From Planctomycetota bacterium (GTDB taxonomy: Bacteria; Planctomycetota; SZUA-567; H5-PLA8), in the NCBI GenBank assembly GCA_027493525.1, contig JAOSKN010000002.1:2141326-2205325 (forward strand): a DNA stretch of 64,000 nucleotides, in the 5' to 3' direction. The notes beneath the pieces were generated by a model that was not told the origin of the DNA, did not search any database, and worked only from the letters and a program-made list of their open reading frames with translations. Shown here in pieces: positions 9,587 to 18,691 of the stretch (position 1 is its first letter; each line of letters starts with the position of its first letter). The translations under genes and the position numbers were made by a program.

Positions 9587-10680
9587 TTACCGCGCGGCGG
9601 CCTCGCTCATCGCGTTCCGGATCGTCAGCAACTCGCTCAGGTTCTCGGCCGTGAGCAGCCCCACCAGCCGCCCCTCGCGGACGACCGGGAGCGTCCGTGA
9701 ACCGTTCTCGTTCATCCGGCGCATGGCGTCCTCGAGCGGGGCCTCGGTTTCGAGCGGCGCCGCCGGCGGTTCCATCGCCTCACCGACCGTCCGCTCGCCG
9801 CGACCCTCGGCCAGCGCCCGGATCAGGTTCTGGCGCGTGAGCAGCCCGATGACACGGCCGTCTTCGAGCACCGGAAAGTCCTGCTGTGAACCCCTCAGGA
9901 GCCGTTCGATGGCCAGCCCGAGCGGATCCCCTGGGGCAAGCGTGAGGAAGTCCGTCACCATCCCATCCTTCACGCGCACGCCGGCCAGCGCGCGGCGCAT
10001 CTCGTGCATGCGGAGTTCCTGGTCCGCACCGAGGTAAACGAAGAGCGCGATGAAGAGCAGGAACGGGTTCCCGCCCAGCAGCCCGGCGAATCCGAAGAAG
10101 ATCGCCATCGCCTTGCCCACCGCCGAGGCGATGCGGGTCGCCTGCAGCGCATCGAGGCGGTGCGCCAGCAGGGCCCGCAGCACCCGCCCCCGTCCATCGG
10201 GAAGGCCGGGAGCAGGTTGAAGACCACGATCCCCAGGTTCACGTACATCAGGTTGGTCAGGAACGAGCCCTCCGCGATGTCGAACGCGAACTCCGGGAGC
10301 GCCGCGCCGTACGCCAGCCGCAGCATGACATAGAGCCCCGCGGCGATCGCGACGTTCACGGCAGGGCCGGCCAGCGCCACCCACAGTTCGTGCGTCGGAT
10401 TCTCGGGGAGCCGTTCCAGCCGCGCCAGCCCCCCGATGGGCAGGAGCGTGATGTCGCGCGTGCGGATGCCGTAGCGCTTCGCCGTCAGCGCGTGCCCCAG
10501 TTCGTGAAGCGTGATGCAGCCGAAAATCGCGATGATAAAGAGCACCGAGCGCGCCGCTTCGAGCGGGTTGCGCCCCGCGCCGAGTTGTACGAAAAGAATC
10601 CAGCCCACCAGGAGCATGAACGTCCAGTGGACGTAGATCCGAATGCCCGACACCGAACCCAGGTTAAGCGACCATTTCAT
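9587..10680 (-). pseudogene. Site-2 protease family (M50) membrane protein with C-terminal CBS pair; frame broken at 10187-10191
   Basis: HELGHA in ORF 9970-10680; NLLPAFPMDGG breaks and continues as GRVLRALLAHRLDALQATRIASAVGK... in ORF 9587-10384, which carries two CBS domains. Confidence 0.85.
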
Positions 10681-10907
10681 GGCCGTGTTCTCCGGCCCCA
10701 GGCGCGGCGACCGTCGGCGAGGGAGGAGAACCGGGCGGGTCAGGGCGAACCGCGAGGCTCCTCCCTGCCAATCGGGCGCGCGATCCGCGCCTGCCTTCCA
10801 CGAACATTATACCACACTTCATTCGGCCACGGATGACGCCGCATCGGGGCCCGCGAATAGAGTCCCAAATGGAGTTTGTTGCTCCGCACTCCGTCCGCGC
10901 CCTGCGT

Positions 10908-11948
10908 TCACTCGAAGAGGCTGGGCGTCTGGCCCGGGCGGCGGAAGGTCGAACGGCGCGCCGACGCTTCGTTGCCGAAGTCCCGTTCGAGCCGGGCATT
11001 CATGCCCAGCCTGCGGCAGCTCAACTCGAAAAGCCGCGCGATGGCCTCCCAGCGCGCGCCGCGGCCCTTCATGCGCTCGTGGAAGCCGCCGCGATACAAC
11101 TCCCCGCCGCGCATTTCGCGTAAAGCGTGCTCGACTTTCTTCACGCGGCCCGGCAGCGCCCGTTCGAGCCGCTCGAAGAAGACCGGCTCGACCTCGGCCG
11201 GCAGGCGCAGCAGCGTCATAAAGGCCGTCGTCGCGCCGGCCTCGCGCGCGAGCCCCAGCACCTCGGCGACCTGCGCGTCGTTGACGCCGGGAATCACCGG
11301 CGCGACCGCGACGCCCGTGGGAATGCCGGCGGCGGAGAGCGCGCGCAGCGCCTCCAGCCGCGCGCGCGGCGCCGGCGTGTTGGGCTCCAGCGCGCGGCTC
11401 AGCTCCGCGTCGGCGAAGGCCAGGCTCACGCAGACATGCGCGCTCGCCTCGGCGTGCAGGCGCGATAATACGTCGAGATCGCGGCGCACCAGCGCGCCTT
11501 TCGTGATCAGGCTCACCGGATTGCGGAATTCCGCGCAGACCTCCAGGCAGGACCGCGTCAGTCCGTAACTGGCCTCCAGCGGCTGGTAGCAGTCGGTGAC
11601 GCCGCTGAAGACCGCCGTTTCGCCGCGCCATGAAGGTTTCCGGAACGCCGCGCGCAGAAGTTCCGGCGCGTTGATCTTCACCACCAGCTTCCGCTCGAAG
11701 TCCGTCCCCGCGCCGAAATCGAGGTACTGGTGCGTCGGCCGCGCGTAACAATAGGCGCAGGCGTGAAAGCAGCCGCGGTACGGATTGACGCTCCAGCGAA
11801 ACCCGATATCCGGCGAGTCGTTCTCGCTGAGAATGCTCTTCGAGCGCTCCACGTAGACGTCCAGCTTCGCCTCGGGCGGCTCGCCCAGCCACTCGACATG
11901 CTCCGAGCGCCAGGGGTTGGGCGGATTGGAGAGCTTGTGCAGCGACAT
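10908..11948 (-). CDS. PA0069-like radical SAM protein (spore photoproduct lyase-related)
   Basis: SVNPYRGCFHACAYCYARPTHQYLDFGAGTDFERKLVVKINAPELLRAAF, CxxxCxYC cluster motif. Confidence 0.88.
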   Translation of the reverse strand: MSLHKLSNPPNPWRSEHVEWLGEPPEAKLDVYVERSKSILSENDSPDIGFRWSVNPYRGCFHACAYCYARPTHQYLDFGAGTDFERKLVVKINAPELLRAAFRKPSWRGETAVFSGVTDCYQPLEASYGLTRSCLEVCAEFRNPVSLITKGALVRRDLDVLSRLHAEASAHVCVSLAFADAELSRALEPNTPAPRARLEALRALSAAGIPTGVAVAPVIPGVNDAQVAEVLGLAREAGATTAFMTLLRLPAEVEPVFFERLERALPGRVKKVEHALREMRGGELYRGGFHERMKGRGARWEAIARLFELSCRRLGMNARLERDFGNEASARRSTFRRPGQTPSLFE

Positions 11949-11961
11949 GGGGACAGTCTAA

Positions 11962-11996
11962 ATGCGGAACGTAGAATTCGGAATGCGGAATGAACA
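11962..11996. repeat. Degenerate period-7 repeat (ATGCGGA-like)
   Basis: atgcgga acgtaga attcgga atgcgga atgaaca. Confidence 0.8.
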
Positions 11997-12026
11997 ACAA
12001 GACAAGAAGAGAGCACCTCAACTACT

Positions 12027-12040
12027 CAGTCCTCAGTCCT
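12027..12040. repeat. Period-7 repeat (CAGTCCT)x2
   Basis: cagtcctcagtcct; same heptamer as the 10-unit array at 38840. Confidence 0.7.
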
Positions 12041-12126
12041 AAAGCTGTTTGCCGCTGCTTCCCTTTGCTGTAAAAGTCTTTACTGCGGTTTGTCGAGAGC
12101 GCACGTGCGGCCGGGGGACGCGCTTC

Positions 12127-13734
12127 ATGAAGGAGCGCTATCTGCTTGAATTGGACCTGCGCAGGGTGCCTTCGCTGGCGCCTGACGTGGTCATGTGCGG
12201 GTCGGGCATCGCCGCGCTCTCGGCGGCCCTTGTCGCGGCCGAAAACGCCTCGGTGATGCTCGTCACCAAAGGCCAAGCCCTCGAATCGAACACCTTCTAC
12301 GCGCAGGGCGGGATCGCCGCGGCGCTTTCCGAGGACGACAGCCCCGAGAACCACCTTCAGGACACGCTCAACGTCGGCTGCGGGCTCTGCGACGAGGAGG
12401 CCGTGCGCAAGCTCGTCACCGAAGGCCCCGATCTGGTCCGGCAGCTCATCGAGTGGGGCACGCCTTTCGACCGCGCCGAGGACGACCGCCTGCACCTCAC
12501 GCTCGAAGGCGGCCACGGGCAGCGCCGCGTGGCCCACGCCAACGGCGACGCCACGGGGCGCGCGATCGAGCAGAGCATTGCCGCGCGCGTCCGCGAGCAT
12601 CCCAACATCACCTTCCTCGAAAACCACTTCGCCATCGACCTGCTCCACAAGGACGGCGTCTGCTACGGCCTGCTGGCCCTGGAGTCCAAAACCGCGCGCG
12701 TGCTCAAGATCGAAGCCAAGGCCACCGTGCTGGCTACCGGCGGGCTGGGGCAGATCTACCGCGAGACCACCAACCCCGACGTGACCACCGGCGACGGCAT
12801 GGCCATGGCCTTCCGCGCCGGCGCGACCGTGCAGGACATGGAGTTCGTCCAGTTCCACCCCACCACGCTCTACGTGGCCGGCGCGCGCCGGTTCCTCATC
12901 AGCGAGGCCGTTCGCGGCGAGGGCGCCTGGCTGCTCAACGAGAAGGGCGAGCGCTTCATGCAGCGCTACGACGAGCGCGCCGAACTCGCCTCGCGCGACG
13001 TCGTCTCCCGCGCGATCATGCTGGAGATGGAAGCCACCGGCTCCACCAACGTCTACCTCAGCGTCGCGCACCTGGACGCGAAGATGATCCGCGAGCGCTT
13101 CCCGAACATCCTCGAGGCGCTCAAGAAGTACCGCCTGGACCTGACCAAGGACCGCATCCCCGTGCGCCCCGCCTGCCATTACACCATGGGCGGCGTCCGC
13201 ACCGACCTCCACGCGCGCACCGACGTCCACCGTCTGCTGGCCGCCGGCGAAGTCACCAGTTGCGGCGTCCACGGCGCCAACCGCCTTGCCAGCAACAGCC
13301 TCCTGGACGGGCTGGTCTTCGGGCGCGAGGCCGGCAAGCAGGCCCTCGCGCTGGCCCAGGAGCCGCAGCCGACCTTCCCCGAGAAAAAGGTGCAGCCGAT
13401 CCGCGGCAAGGACGAGATCCCCATCGACGTCGACGACGTCCGCGCCTCGCTCAAGAGCCTCAACAACCGCGCCGCGGGGATCGTCCGCGACCGCGAGACC
13501 ATGGCCAACGCCCTGCGCATGCTCGATTTCTGGCAGAACTACGTCTACAGCGAGGAGTTCGCGACGACGAAGGGGCTGGAACTCCAGAACATGCTCGGCT
13601 GCTCGCAGCTCGTGATCCGCAGCGCCCTGCGCCGCGAGGAATCCCGCGGCGCGCACCAGCGCCGCGATTTTCCCGAGACCGACGACGCGCGCTGGAAGCA
13701 GCACCTCACCTACAACCGCAAGGAATTCGAGTAG
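12127..13734 (+). CDS. nadB: L-aspartate oxidase
   Basis: DVVMCGSGIAALSAALVAAE, NTFYAQGGIAAALSEDDSPENHLQDTLNVGCGLCDEEAV, GGVRTDLHARTDVHRLLAAGEVTSCGVHGANRLASNSLLDGLVFGREAG. Confidence 0.93.
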   Translation: MKERYLLELDLRRVPSLAPDVVMCGSGIAALSAALVAAENASVMLVTKGQALESNTFYAQGGIAAALSEDDSPENHLQDTLNVGCGLCDEEAVRKLVTEGPDLVRQLIEWGTPFDRAEDDRLHLTLEGGHGQRRVAHANGDATGRAIEQSIAARVREHPNITFLENHFAIDLLHKDGVCYGLLALESKTARVLKIEAKATVLATGGLGQIYRETTNPDVTTGDGMAMAFRAGATVQDMEFVQFHPTTLYVAGARRFLISEAVRGEGAWLLNEKGERFMQRYDERAELASRDVVSRAIMLEMEATGSTNVYLSVAHLDAKMIRERFPNILEALKKYRLDLTKDRIPVRPACHYTMGGVRTDLHARTDVHRLLAAGEVTSCGVHGANRLASNSLLDGLVFGREAGKQALALAQEPQPTFPEKKVQPIRGKDEIPIDVDDVRASLKSLNNRAAGIVRDRETMANALRMLDFWQNYVYSEEFATTKGLELQNMLGCSQLVIRSALRREESRGAHQRRDFPETDDARWKQHLTYNRKEFE

Positions 13735-13827
13735 GGCAGGGGTGCAGGCATACAAGTGGTAGTACGTTAGGGCTATCGCGTTTCGCTGCGGGTATCGGCC
13801 AGTCGCTATAGGTCCCTGCGTCCGCCC

Positions 13828-14610
13828 ATGATCCTGACTGCGTTCATAGGCCTCATCCTCGTCTTCGGCCCCTTGGGCTTCACCTACCTCGCGATTCGCA
13901 ACGCCATTGAACGAACGGTAGTAGACGAAAGGCCTACGAGCGCCCTGGTCTTCGGCTACGGCGCCGCCCTTTTCTGCCTCTTCGTAACGGGTGTGGTCGC
14001 GTTCACCTTCATGCTGCTGTGGGTGATCGGGATGGTCCTGTGGGGTCTGGCTGGGCTGGTCGGCGCTTGCGTTATGGCCGTGGAGACCTTCCGCCTTTTC
14101 GCGAACCTTGGACCCTACCGCGCCTGGCGGCGCGCGTACCCTCCGCCCAGGCTCCAGGCGACGATGTCGGACCTTTTCACGGCGATCTTCCTCTACGCAC
14201 TGGCGATGGCGCTTCTGGCCGCCGCGGGATCTCCCGCCGACTTCGGCGTGGACGAAGCCTACGTCGTTGGCTGGGCGATCTATCTTGCGCCCGCGGCGGC
14301 CTTCGGGCTATATGCGGCGTTGGACGCCATTCGCGAGACCGGCGGCGCCTGGCCGTCCGCGCGCCGTATGAGGTACGTGGCCCTGCTGGTCGTGCTTAAC
14401 GCGCTCCTGCCGGGGCTCGCCCAACTCGTCTGGCTGCTCTGGCGGCGCGGCCTCTGGCGTGTCGCGAAAAAACGCGAAGCCGAGCGCAAGGCCATCGACG
14501 CGCGCAGGGTCGAACTTCTGGAACCCACCGTGCGCGGGAGCTTCGACGAAGCGCCGCTACCGGGAGTTGTCGCTCCGGCGGTGGACGCCGGGAACGCGGA
14601 TGCAGGATAA
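13828..14610 (+). CDS. Hypothetical multi-TM protein (paralogue A)
   Basis: Several hydrophobic segments; similar to the next ORF (YRAWxRxxPPPxLQxTMxDL; AFGLxAALDxIRxxGGxWPxxRR). Confidence 0.65.
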   Translation: MILTAFIGLILVFGPLGFTYLAIRNAIERTVVDERPTSALVFGYGAALFCLFVTGVVAFTFMLLWVIGMVLWGLAGLVGACVMAVETFRLFANLGPYRAWRRAYPPPRLQATMSDLFTAIFLYALAMALLAAAGSPADFGVDEAYVVGWAIYLAPAAAFGLYAALDAIRETGGAWPSARRMRYVALLVVLNALLPGLAQLVWLLWRRGLWRVAKKREAERKAIDARRVELLEPTVRGSFDEAPLPGVVAPAVDAGNADAG

Positions 14611-14619
14611 TTGCAATAA

Positions 14620-15276
14620 ATGGCCGTCATCCTATTCCTGGCGCTGGTCTTAGGCCCCTTCTCCGTCGTCTATGCTTGTATGCGGAAGCTGAACGATGCG
14701 ATCGTCGAGGAGGAAACTCCCGAATCGGCGCTCGCGACTTCGATCTGGACCAGCCTCCTTTGCCTGTTGGGTGTGGGCGGGACGATCTTCATTGTTGCCA
14801 TGATTCCATGGCTTTTCGGAATCCTTCTATTGATAGGCCTCGCCTTTGGCGTGATCACCTTCACCGTGGATGGCTTCTGCTTCTTCAAGCACTTCGACTC
14901 GTACCGCGCCTGGCTTCGAGATGCCCCGCCGCCTAACCTTCAGGTGACGATGCTGGACCTCTACGCGGCGGTCATCGTATACGGCCTGGAAATGGGCATC
15001 CTCTCCGCGGTGGCCTACACCGAACCGTTCGAGACCTACGAGCATCGGGTCTCCGCGTGGGCGGTCTACCTCCTCTTGACCGCCGCCTTCGGCCTCTTCG
15101 CGGCCCTGGACGGCATTCGCTGGGCCGGCGGCGAGTGGCCGGCCAAGCGCCGCTTCTCCTACGTGGTGAGAGTGATCTTTCCGAGCACCTTCCTCCCCGT
15201 GCTGGCCCCATTGGCATGGGCCCTCTGGCGCCGCGCGCTGTGGGTCAAGGCGCGCCAGCGCGAAGAACAGAACTGA
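14620..15276 (+). CDS. Hypothetical multi-TM protein (paralogue B)
   Basis: Tandem paralogue of 13828-14610. Confidence 0.65.
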   Translation: MAVILFLALVLGPFSVVYACMRKLNDAIVEEETPESALATSIWTSLLCLLGVGGTIFIVAMIPWLFGILLLIGLAFGVITFTVDGFCFFKHFDSYRAWLRDAPPPNLQVTMLDLYAAVIVYGLEMGILSAVAYTEPFETYEHRVSAWAVYLLLTAAFGLFAALDGIRWAGGEWPAKRRFSYVVRVIFPSTFLPVLAPLAWALWRRALWVKARQREEQN

Positions 15277-15315
15277 AGTTGTAAGCCGCGCCCTCCGCGT
15301 CTCTTCAGCTAAATC

Positions 15316-15350
15316 CAGCCCCCAGCCCCCAGAACCCAGCCCCCGGAACC
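15316..15350. repeat. Degenerate period-7 repeat (CAGCCCC/CAGAACC)
   Basis: cagcccc cagcccc cagaacc cagcccc cggaacc. Confidence 0.85.
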
Positions 15351-15403
15351 CGCCCGACCGTGTATACTGTCCGCCCGGACGGACCGGCGCGGGGCGAGAA
15401 CCC

Positions 15404-16363
15404 ATGAGCAAGCAAAGCGCGACGCGGCTCGAACCGGCGCCCGAACCCGATCCCGAGAAGGACGCCGCGCCGCTCGGCCCGCCCGCCTTTCCGCCCGCGC
15501 GTCTGGGGCGCTTCCTGATCGAGCGCGAGGTCGGGCGCGGCATGGATTCGGTCGTCTACCGCGCCGTCGATCCCGAATCCAAGGAGATCGTCGCGCTGAA
15601 GGTCCTCTACGCCGCCAGCAAGGCCCAGACCCCCGAGGCGCTGCTGGAGGCCGTGCGGCGCGAGGCCGAGATTCTCAAGGGCCTCAACCATCCGCACATC
15701 GTCGGCGTGCGCGACAGCGGGATGGCCGACGGGCGGCCGTACATCGCCTACCCGTTCATCCGCGGGCTCCCGCTCGACCAGGGCCTCTCCTCGGGCACGC
15801 TCGACCGCCACGCCGCGCTGAAGGTCCTCGTCGCCGTCGCCCACGCCGTCCATCACGCGCACGAGCAGGGCTTCATCCACCGCGATCTCAAGCCGCGCAA
15901 CGTCGTCGTCAGCTCCGACGGGCAGCCCTACGTGCTGGATTTCGGGCTGAGCTGGTTCCGCGGCGACCGCGCCGACGAGCACGTCCAGTCGATCGTCGGG
16001 ACGCCGGCGTACATGAGTCCCGAGCAGGCGCGCGGCGAGGAGGAGCAGCTCACCCCGGCCTCCGACGTCTTCGCCCTCGGCGCGATGCTCTACGAGATCC
16101 TCACGGGCCGCCCGCCCTTCACCGGCGAGACCCCCTGGCGCACGCGCCAGATGATCATGGCCAAGCCCGTCACGCCGCCGCGCGCCTTCGACAGCGCCAT
16201 CGACATCCACCTCGAGCGCATCGTCCTGCACAGCCTGGAGAAGGCCCCCGCGAAGCGCTACGCTGCCGCCGAACAGTTCGCGGAGGACCTGGAGCGCGCG
16301 CTGGAGGGCCGCCCGCCGCACGGGCCGCGCTCCACCGGCTTCCTGCGCCGGCTGTTCCGGTAG
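15404..16363 (+). CDS. Serine/threonine protein kinase
   Basis: FLIEREVGRGMDSVVYRAVD, HRDLKPRNVVV, DFGLSW, GTPAYMSPEQARG. Confidence 0.93.
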   Translation: MSKQSATRLEPAPEPDPEKDAAPLGPPAFPPARLGRFLIEREVGRGMDSVVYRAVDPESKEIVALKVLYAASKAQTPEALLEAVRREAEILKGLNHPHIVGVRDSGMADGRPYIAYPFIRGLPLDQGLSSGTLDRHAALKVLVAVAHAVHHAHEQGFIHRDLKPRNVVVSSDGQPYVLDFGLSWFRGDRADEHVQSIVGTPAYMSPEQARGEEEQLTPASDVFALGAMLYEILTGRPPFTGETPWRTRQMIMAKPVTPPRAFDSAIDIHLERIVLHSLEKAPAKRYAAAEQFAEDLERALEGRPPHGPRSTGFLRRLFR

Positions 16364-16368
16364 CCGCC

Positions 16369-17361
16369 ATGGCCCAGCCAGGAAAGGAGAGCGCCGTCCG
16401 GCCCGCGCGCGCGCACGAAGCTCCACCGGACGCGTCGCCGGCGCACTACCGCCTGGGCTATTACCTCAAACGCACCGTGATCTACGCGCTGACCCTCTAC
16501 CTGCTGCTCTGCCTCGCGCTCTTCGTCTTCCAGCGCAAGCTGATCTACGTGCCGGTGCGCGACGCCGCCGTCGACCCGGCGCGCGCCGGGCTGCCGCGCC
16601 AGTCCGCGCGGAACGTCGCCGCGCAGGCCGCGGACGGCGTGCCGCTGGGCGGCTGGCAGCTCCTGCCCGCGGACGCTTCGGCGCCTGGGCCGGAAGCGCC
16701 CGACTTCGACGCCGCGCTGGCCGACGGGCGCCCGGTCGCGGTCTTCTTTCACGGCAACGGCGGGCACCGCGGGCATCGCGCCGAGGCCCTCGCCGGCCTC
16801 GCGCGCCGCGGCCTGCATGTCGCCGCCTTCGACTACCGCGGCTACGGCGACAGCGGAGGCGAACCCAGCGAGGACGGCATCGCCCGCGACGCGCAAGCCG
16901 TGCTGGCGTGGCTGGGCGAGCGCGGCGTGAGGCCCGAGCGCATCGTGCTCGTCGGCGAGTCCCTCGGTTGCGCCGTCTGCGTCCGCCTGGCCGAGGAAGC
17001 CCGCGCCGCCGGCGCGCCGCCCGCGGGATTGATCCTTCTGGCGCCCTTCACGAGCCTCTCCGACGCGGCGGCCAGCCTCTATTGGTTCGTCCCCGTGCGC
17101 CTGCTCCTCCGCGAACGTTACCCGTCGCTGGAGCGCATCGGGCGCGTCGACTGCCCGCTCCTGGTTGTCCACGGCCGGCGCGACCGCGTCGTGCCGTTCG
17201 AGCAGGGCCGGCGTCTCTTCGAAGCCGCCCCGGAGCAGTCCACCGGCGGCGTAGAGAAGGTCTTCGTTGAAATCCCTGACGCCGGGCACAACGACTTGCG
17301 CGCCTGGCCGGAGTACGAAAAGGCGTTGGATCGTTTTTTTGAGAACGTCAGAATGCCGTAA
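16369..17361 (+). CDS. Alpha/beta hydrolase (N-terminal TM anchor)
   Basis: VFFHGNGGHRGHRAEALAGLARRGLHVAAFDYRGYGDSGGEPSE, LVGESLGCAV, LVVHGRRDRVVPFEQG. Confidence 0.9.
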   Translation: MAQPGKESAVRPARAHEAPPDASPAHYRLGYYLKRTVIYALTLYLLLCLALFVFQRKLIYVPVRDAAVDPARAGLPRQSARNVAAQAADGVPLGGWQLLPADASAPGPEAPDFDAALADGRPVAVFFHGNGGHRGHRAEALAGLARRGLHVAAFDYRGYGDSGGEPSEDGIARDAQAVLAWLGERGVRPERIVLVGESLGCAVCVRLAEEARAAGAPPAGLILLAPFTSLSDAAASLYWFVPVRLLLRERYPSLERIGRVDCPLLVVHGRRDRVVPFEQGRRLFEAAPEQSTGGVEKVFVEIPDAGHNDLRAWPEYEKALDRFFENVRMP

Positions 17362-17369
17362 CCAGGCTG

Positions 17370-17417
17370 TTACAGATTACAGATTACAGATTACAGATTA
17401 CAGATTACAGATTACAG
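17370..17417. repeat. Period-7 tandem repeat (TTACAGA)x~7
   Basis: ttacagattacagattacagattacagattacagattacagattacag. Confidence 0.97.
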
Positions 17418-17439
17418 GTCATCGCCTCCGGAGCCGCCC

Positions 17440-18522
17440 TTGTCCCTCGCCGCCACTCTCCGCGCGCTCCCCAAGGTCGAGCTGCACCGCCACCTCGAGG
17501 GCGCGCTGCGGATCGAGACGCTCTGGGAGTTTCACGAGGCGGCCGGCGCGCGGGTTCACGCCTCCCGCGAGGCCCTGCGCCGCGCGCTGGTCGTGGACGC
17601 GGCCGCGCCGCCGGACTTTCGCGCGTACCTCGCGCGCTTCGCCGCGCTGCGCTTCCGCTACGGCGGGCCGGAGGCGCTGGAGCGTATCGGCCGCGAAGCT
17701 GTCGCCGACGCGGCCGGCGAGGGTGTGGCGCACCTCGAACTGCGCCTCGCGCCGCTCTTCTGGGCCGCGCGGCTTCGCGAGCAGCCGCCCGTGGCGAACC
17801 TGGCGCAGCTCCCGCTCCCGCCGCTTGAGGACCTCGAACTCGCCTGCGAGGCGCTCGCGCGCGGGGCCGACGCGGAGGCCGCGCGCCGCGGCCTCTCGCT
17901 GGCCTTCATCCTCTGTCTGAACCGGCAGCTCGCGCCCGAAGCCAACGTCCTGCAAGCCGACCTGCTCGGGCGCCCCGCCGGCGCGGCGTTCGCCGCGGTG
18001 GACGTCTGCGGCGACGAAGCCGTCCCGCTGGAGGCGGTCGGCGCGGCCCTGGCGCGCGGCCTGCGCGCGCGGCCCGCGACGCTCCACGCCGGCGAAGACC
18101 CCGCTGCGCGTGGCGCGGCGAACGTGCGCGAGGCCGTCGAGCGCTTCGGCGCGCGCCGCATCGGCCACGGCGTCCGCGCCGTCGAGGACCCTGCGGTGCT
18201 GGAACTCCTGCGCGCGAAGACCGCCACGCTCGAAGTCTGCCCCACCAGCAACATCCAGACCGCCGCGGCGCCGTCGTTCGAAGCGCACCCGCTCCGCGCG
18301 CTCGTCGAGGCCGGCGTGCGCGTGACGCTCAACACCGACAACCCCACGCTCAGCGCCGTCACGCTGACTGACGAGTACCTCCGCGCGCACGAACGCTGCG
18401 GCCTGACGCGCGCTCAGCTTCGCGAGGTCGCCGTCGCGAGCGCCGAGGCGGCGTTCCTTCCTGACGCCCCCCGCCGCGTGCTCGTGGCGCGCGTGGCTGC
18501 CGCCTGGGCGAAGTTCGTGTGA
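17440..18522 (+). CDS. add: Adenosine deaminase (TTG start)
   Basis: LPKVELHRHLEGALRIETLWEF, LHAGED, RRIGHGVRAVEDP, LEVCPTSNIQT, LNTDNPTLSAVTLTDEY. Confidence 0.88.
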   Translation: MSLAATLRALPKVELHRHLEGALRIETLWEFHEAAGARVHASREALRRALVVDAAAPPDFRAYLARFAALRFRYGGPEALERIGREAVADAAGEGVAHLELRLAPLFWAARLREQPPVANLAQLPLPPLEDLELACEALARGADAEAARRGLSLAFILCLNRQLAPEANVLQADLLGRPAGAAFAAVDVCGDEAVPLEAVGAALARGLRARPATLHAGEDPAARGAANVREAVERFGARRIGHGVRAVEDPAVLELLRAKTATLEVCPTSNIQTAAAPSFEAHPLRALVEAGVRVTLNTDNPTLSAVTLTDEYLRAHERCGLTRAQLREVAVASAEAAFLPDAPRRVLVARVAAAWAKFV

Positions 18523-18686
18523 ACCACGGAGGCACGGAGACACGGAGAACGGCGAATTGGGATGCCGGTCCTGCGGCCTTGACGGCAGGCGCAAAGTACG
18601 AGGCGCGAGGTACGAGGTGCGGGGAACCAGGAACTCGGAGTCTAAAATCCAAAATCCCAAACCGCCGTTCTCCGTGCCTCCGTGGT
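18523..18686. repeat. Inverted pair of ACGGAG 'word' arms enclosing a degenerate period-7 run
   Basis: Left arm accacggaggcacggag[acacggag]aacggcg (18523-18554); right arm cgccgttctccgtgcctccgtggt (18663-18686) is its exact reverse complement minus one 8-nt unit. Interior 18596-18658 splits into nine heptads. Confidence 0.9.
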
Positions 18687-18691
18687 GAGCG

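Noticed and set aside
17267-17920. ORF containing TDYRLQITDYRLQIT repeats
   Set aside because: Out of frame with the hydrolase and adenosine deaminase genes; the peptide is translated TTACAGA repeat DNA.
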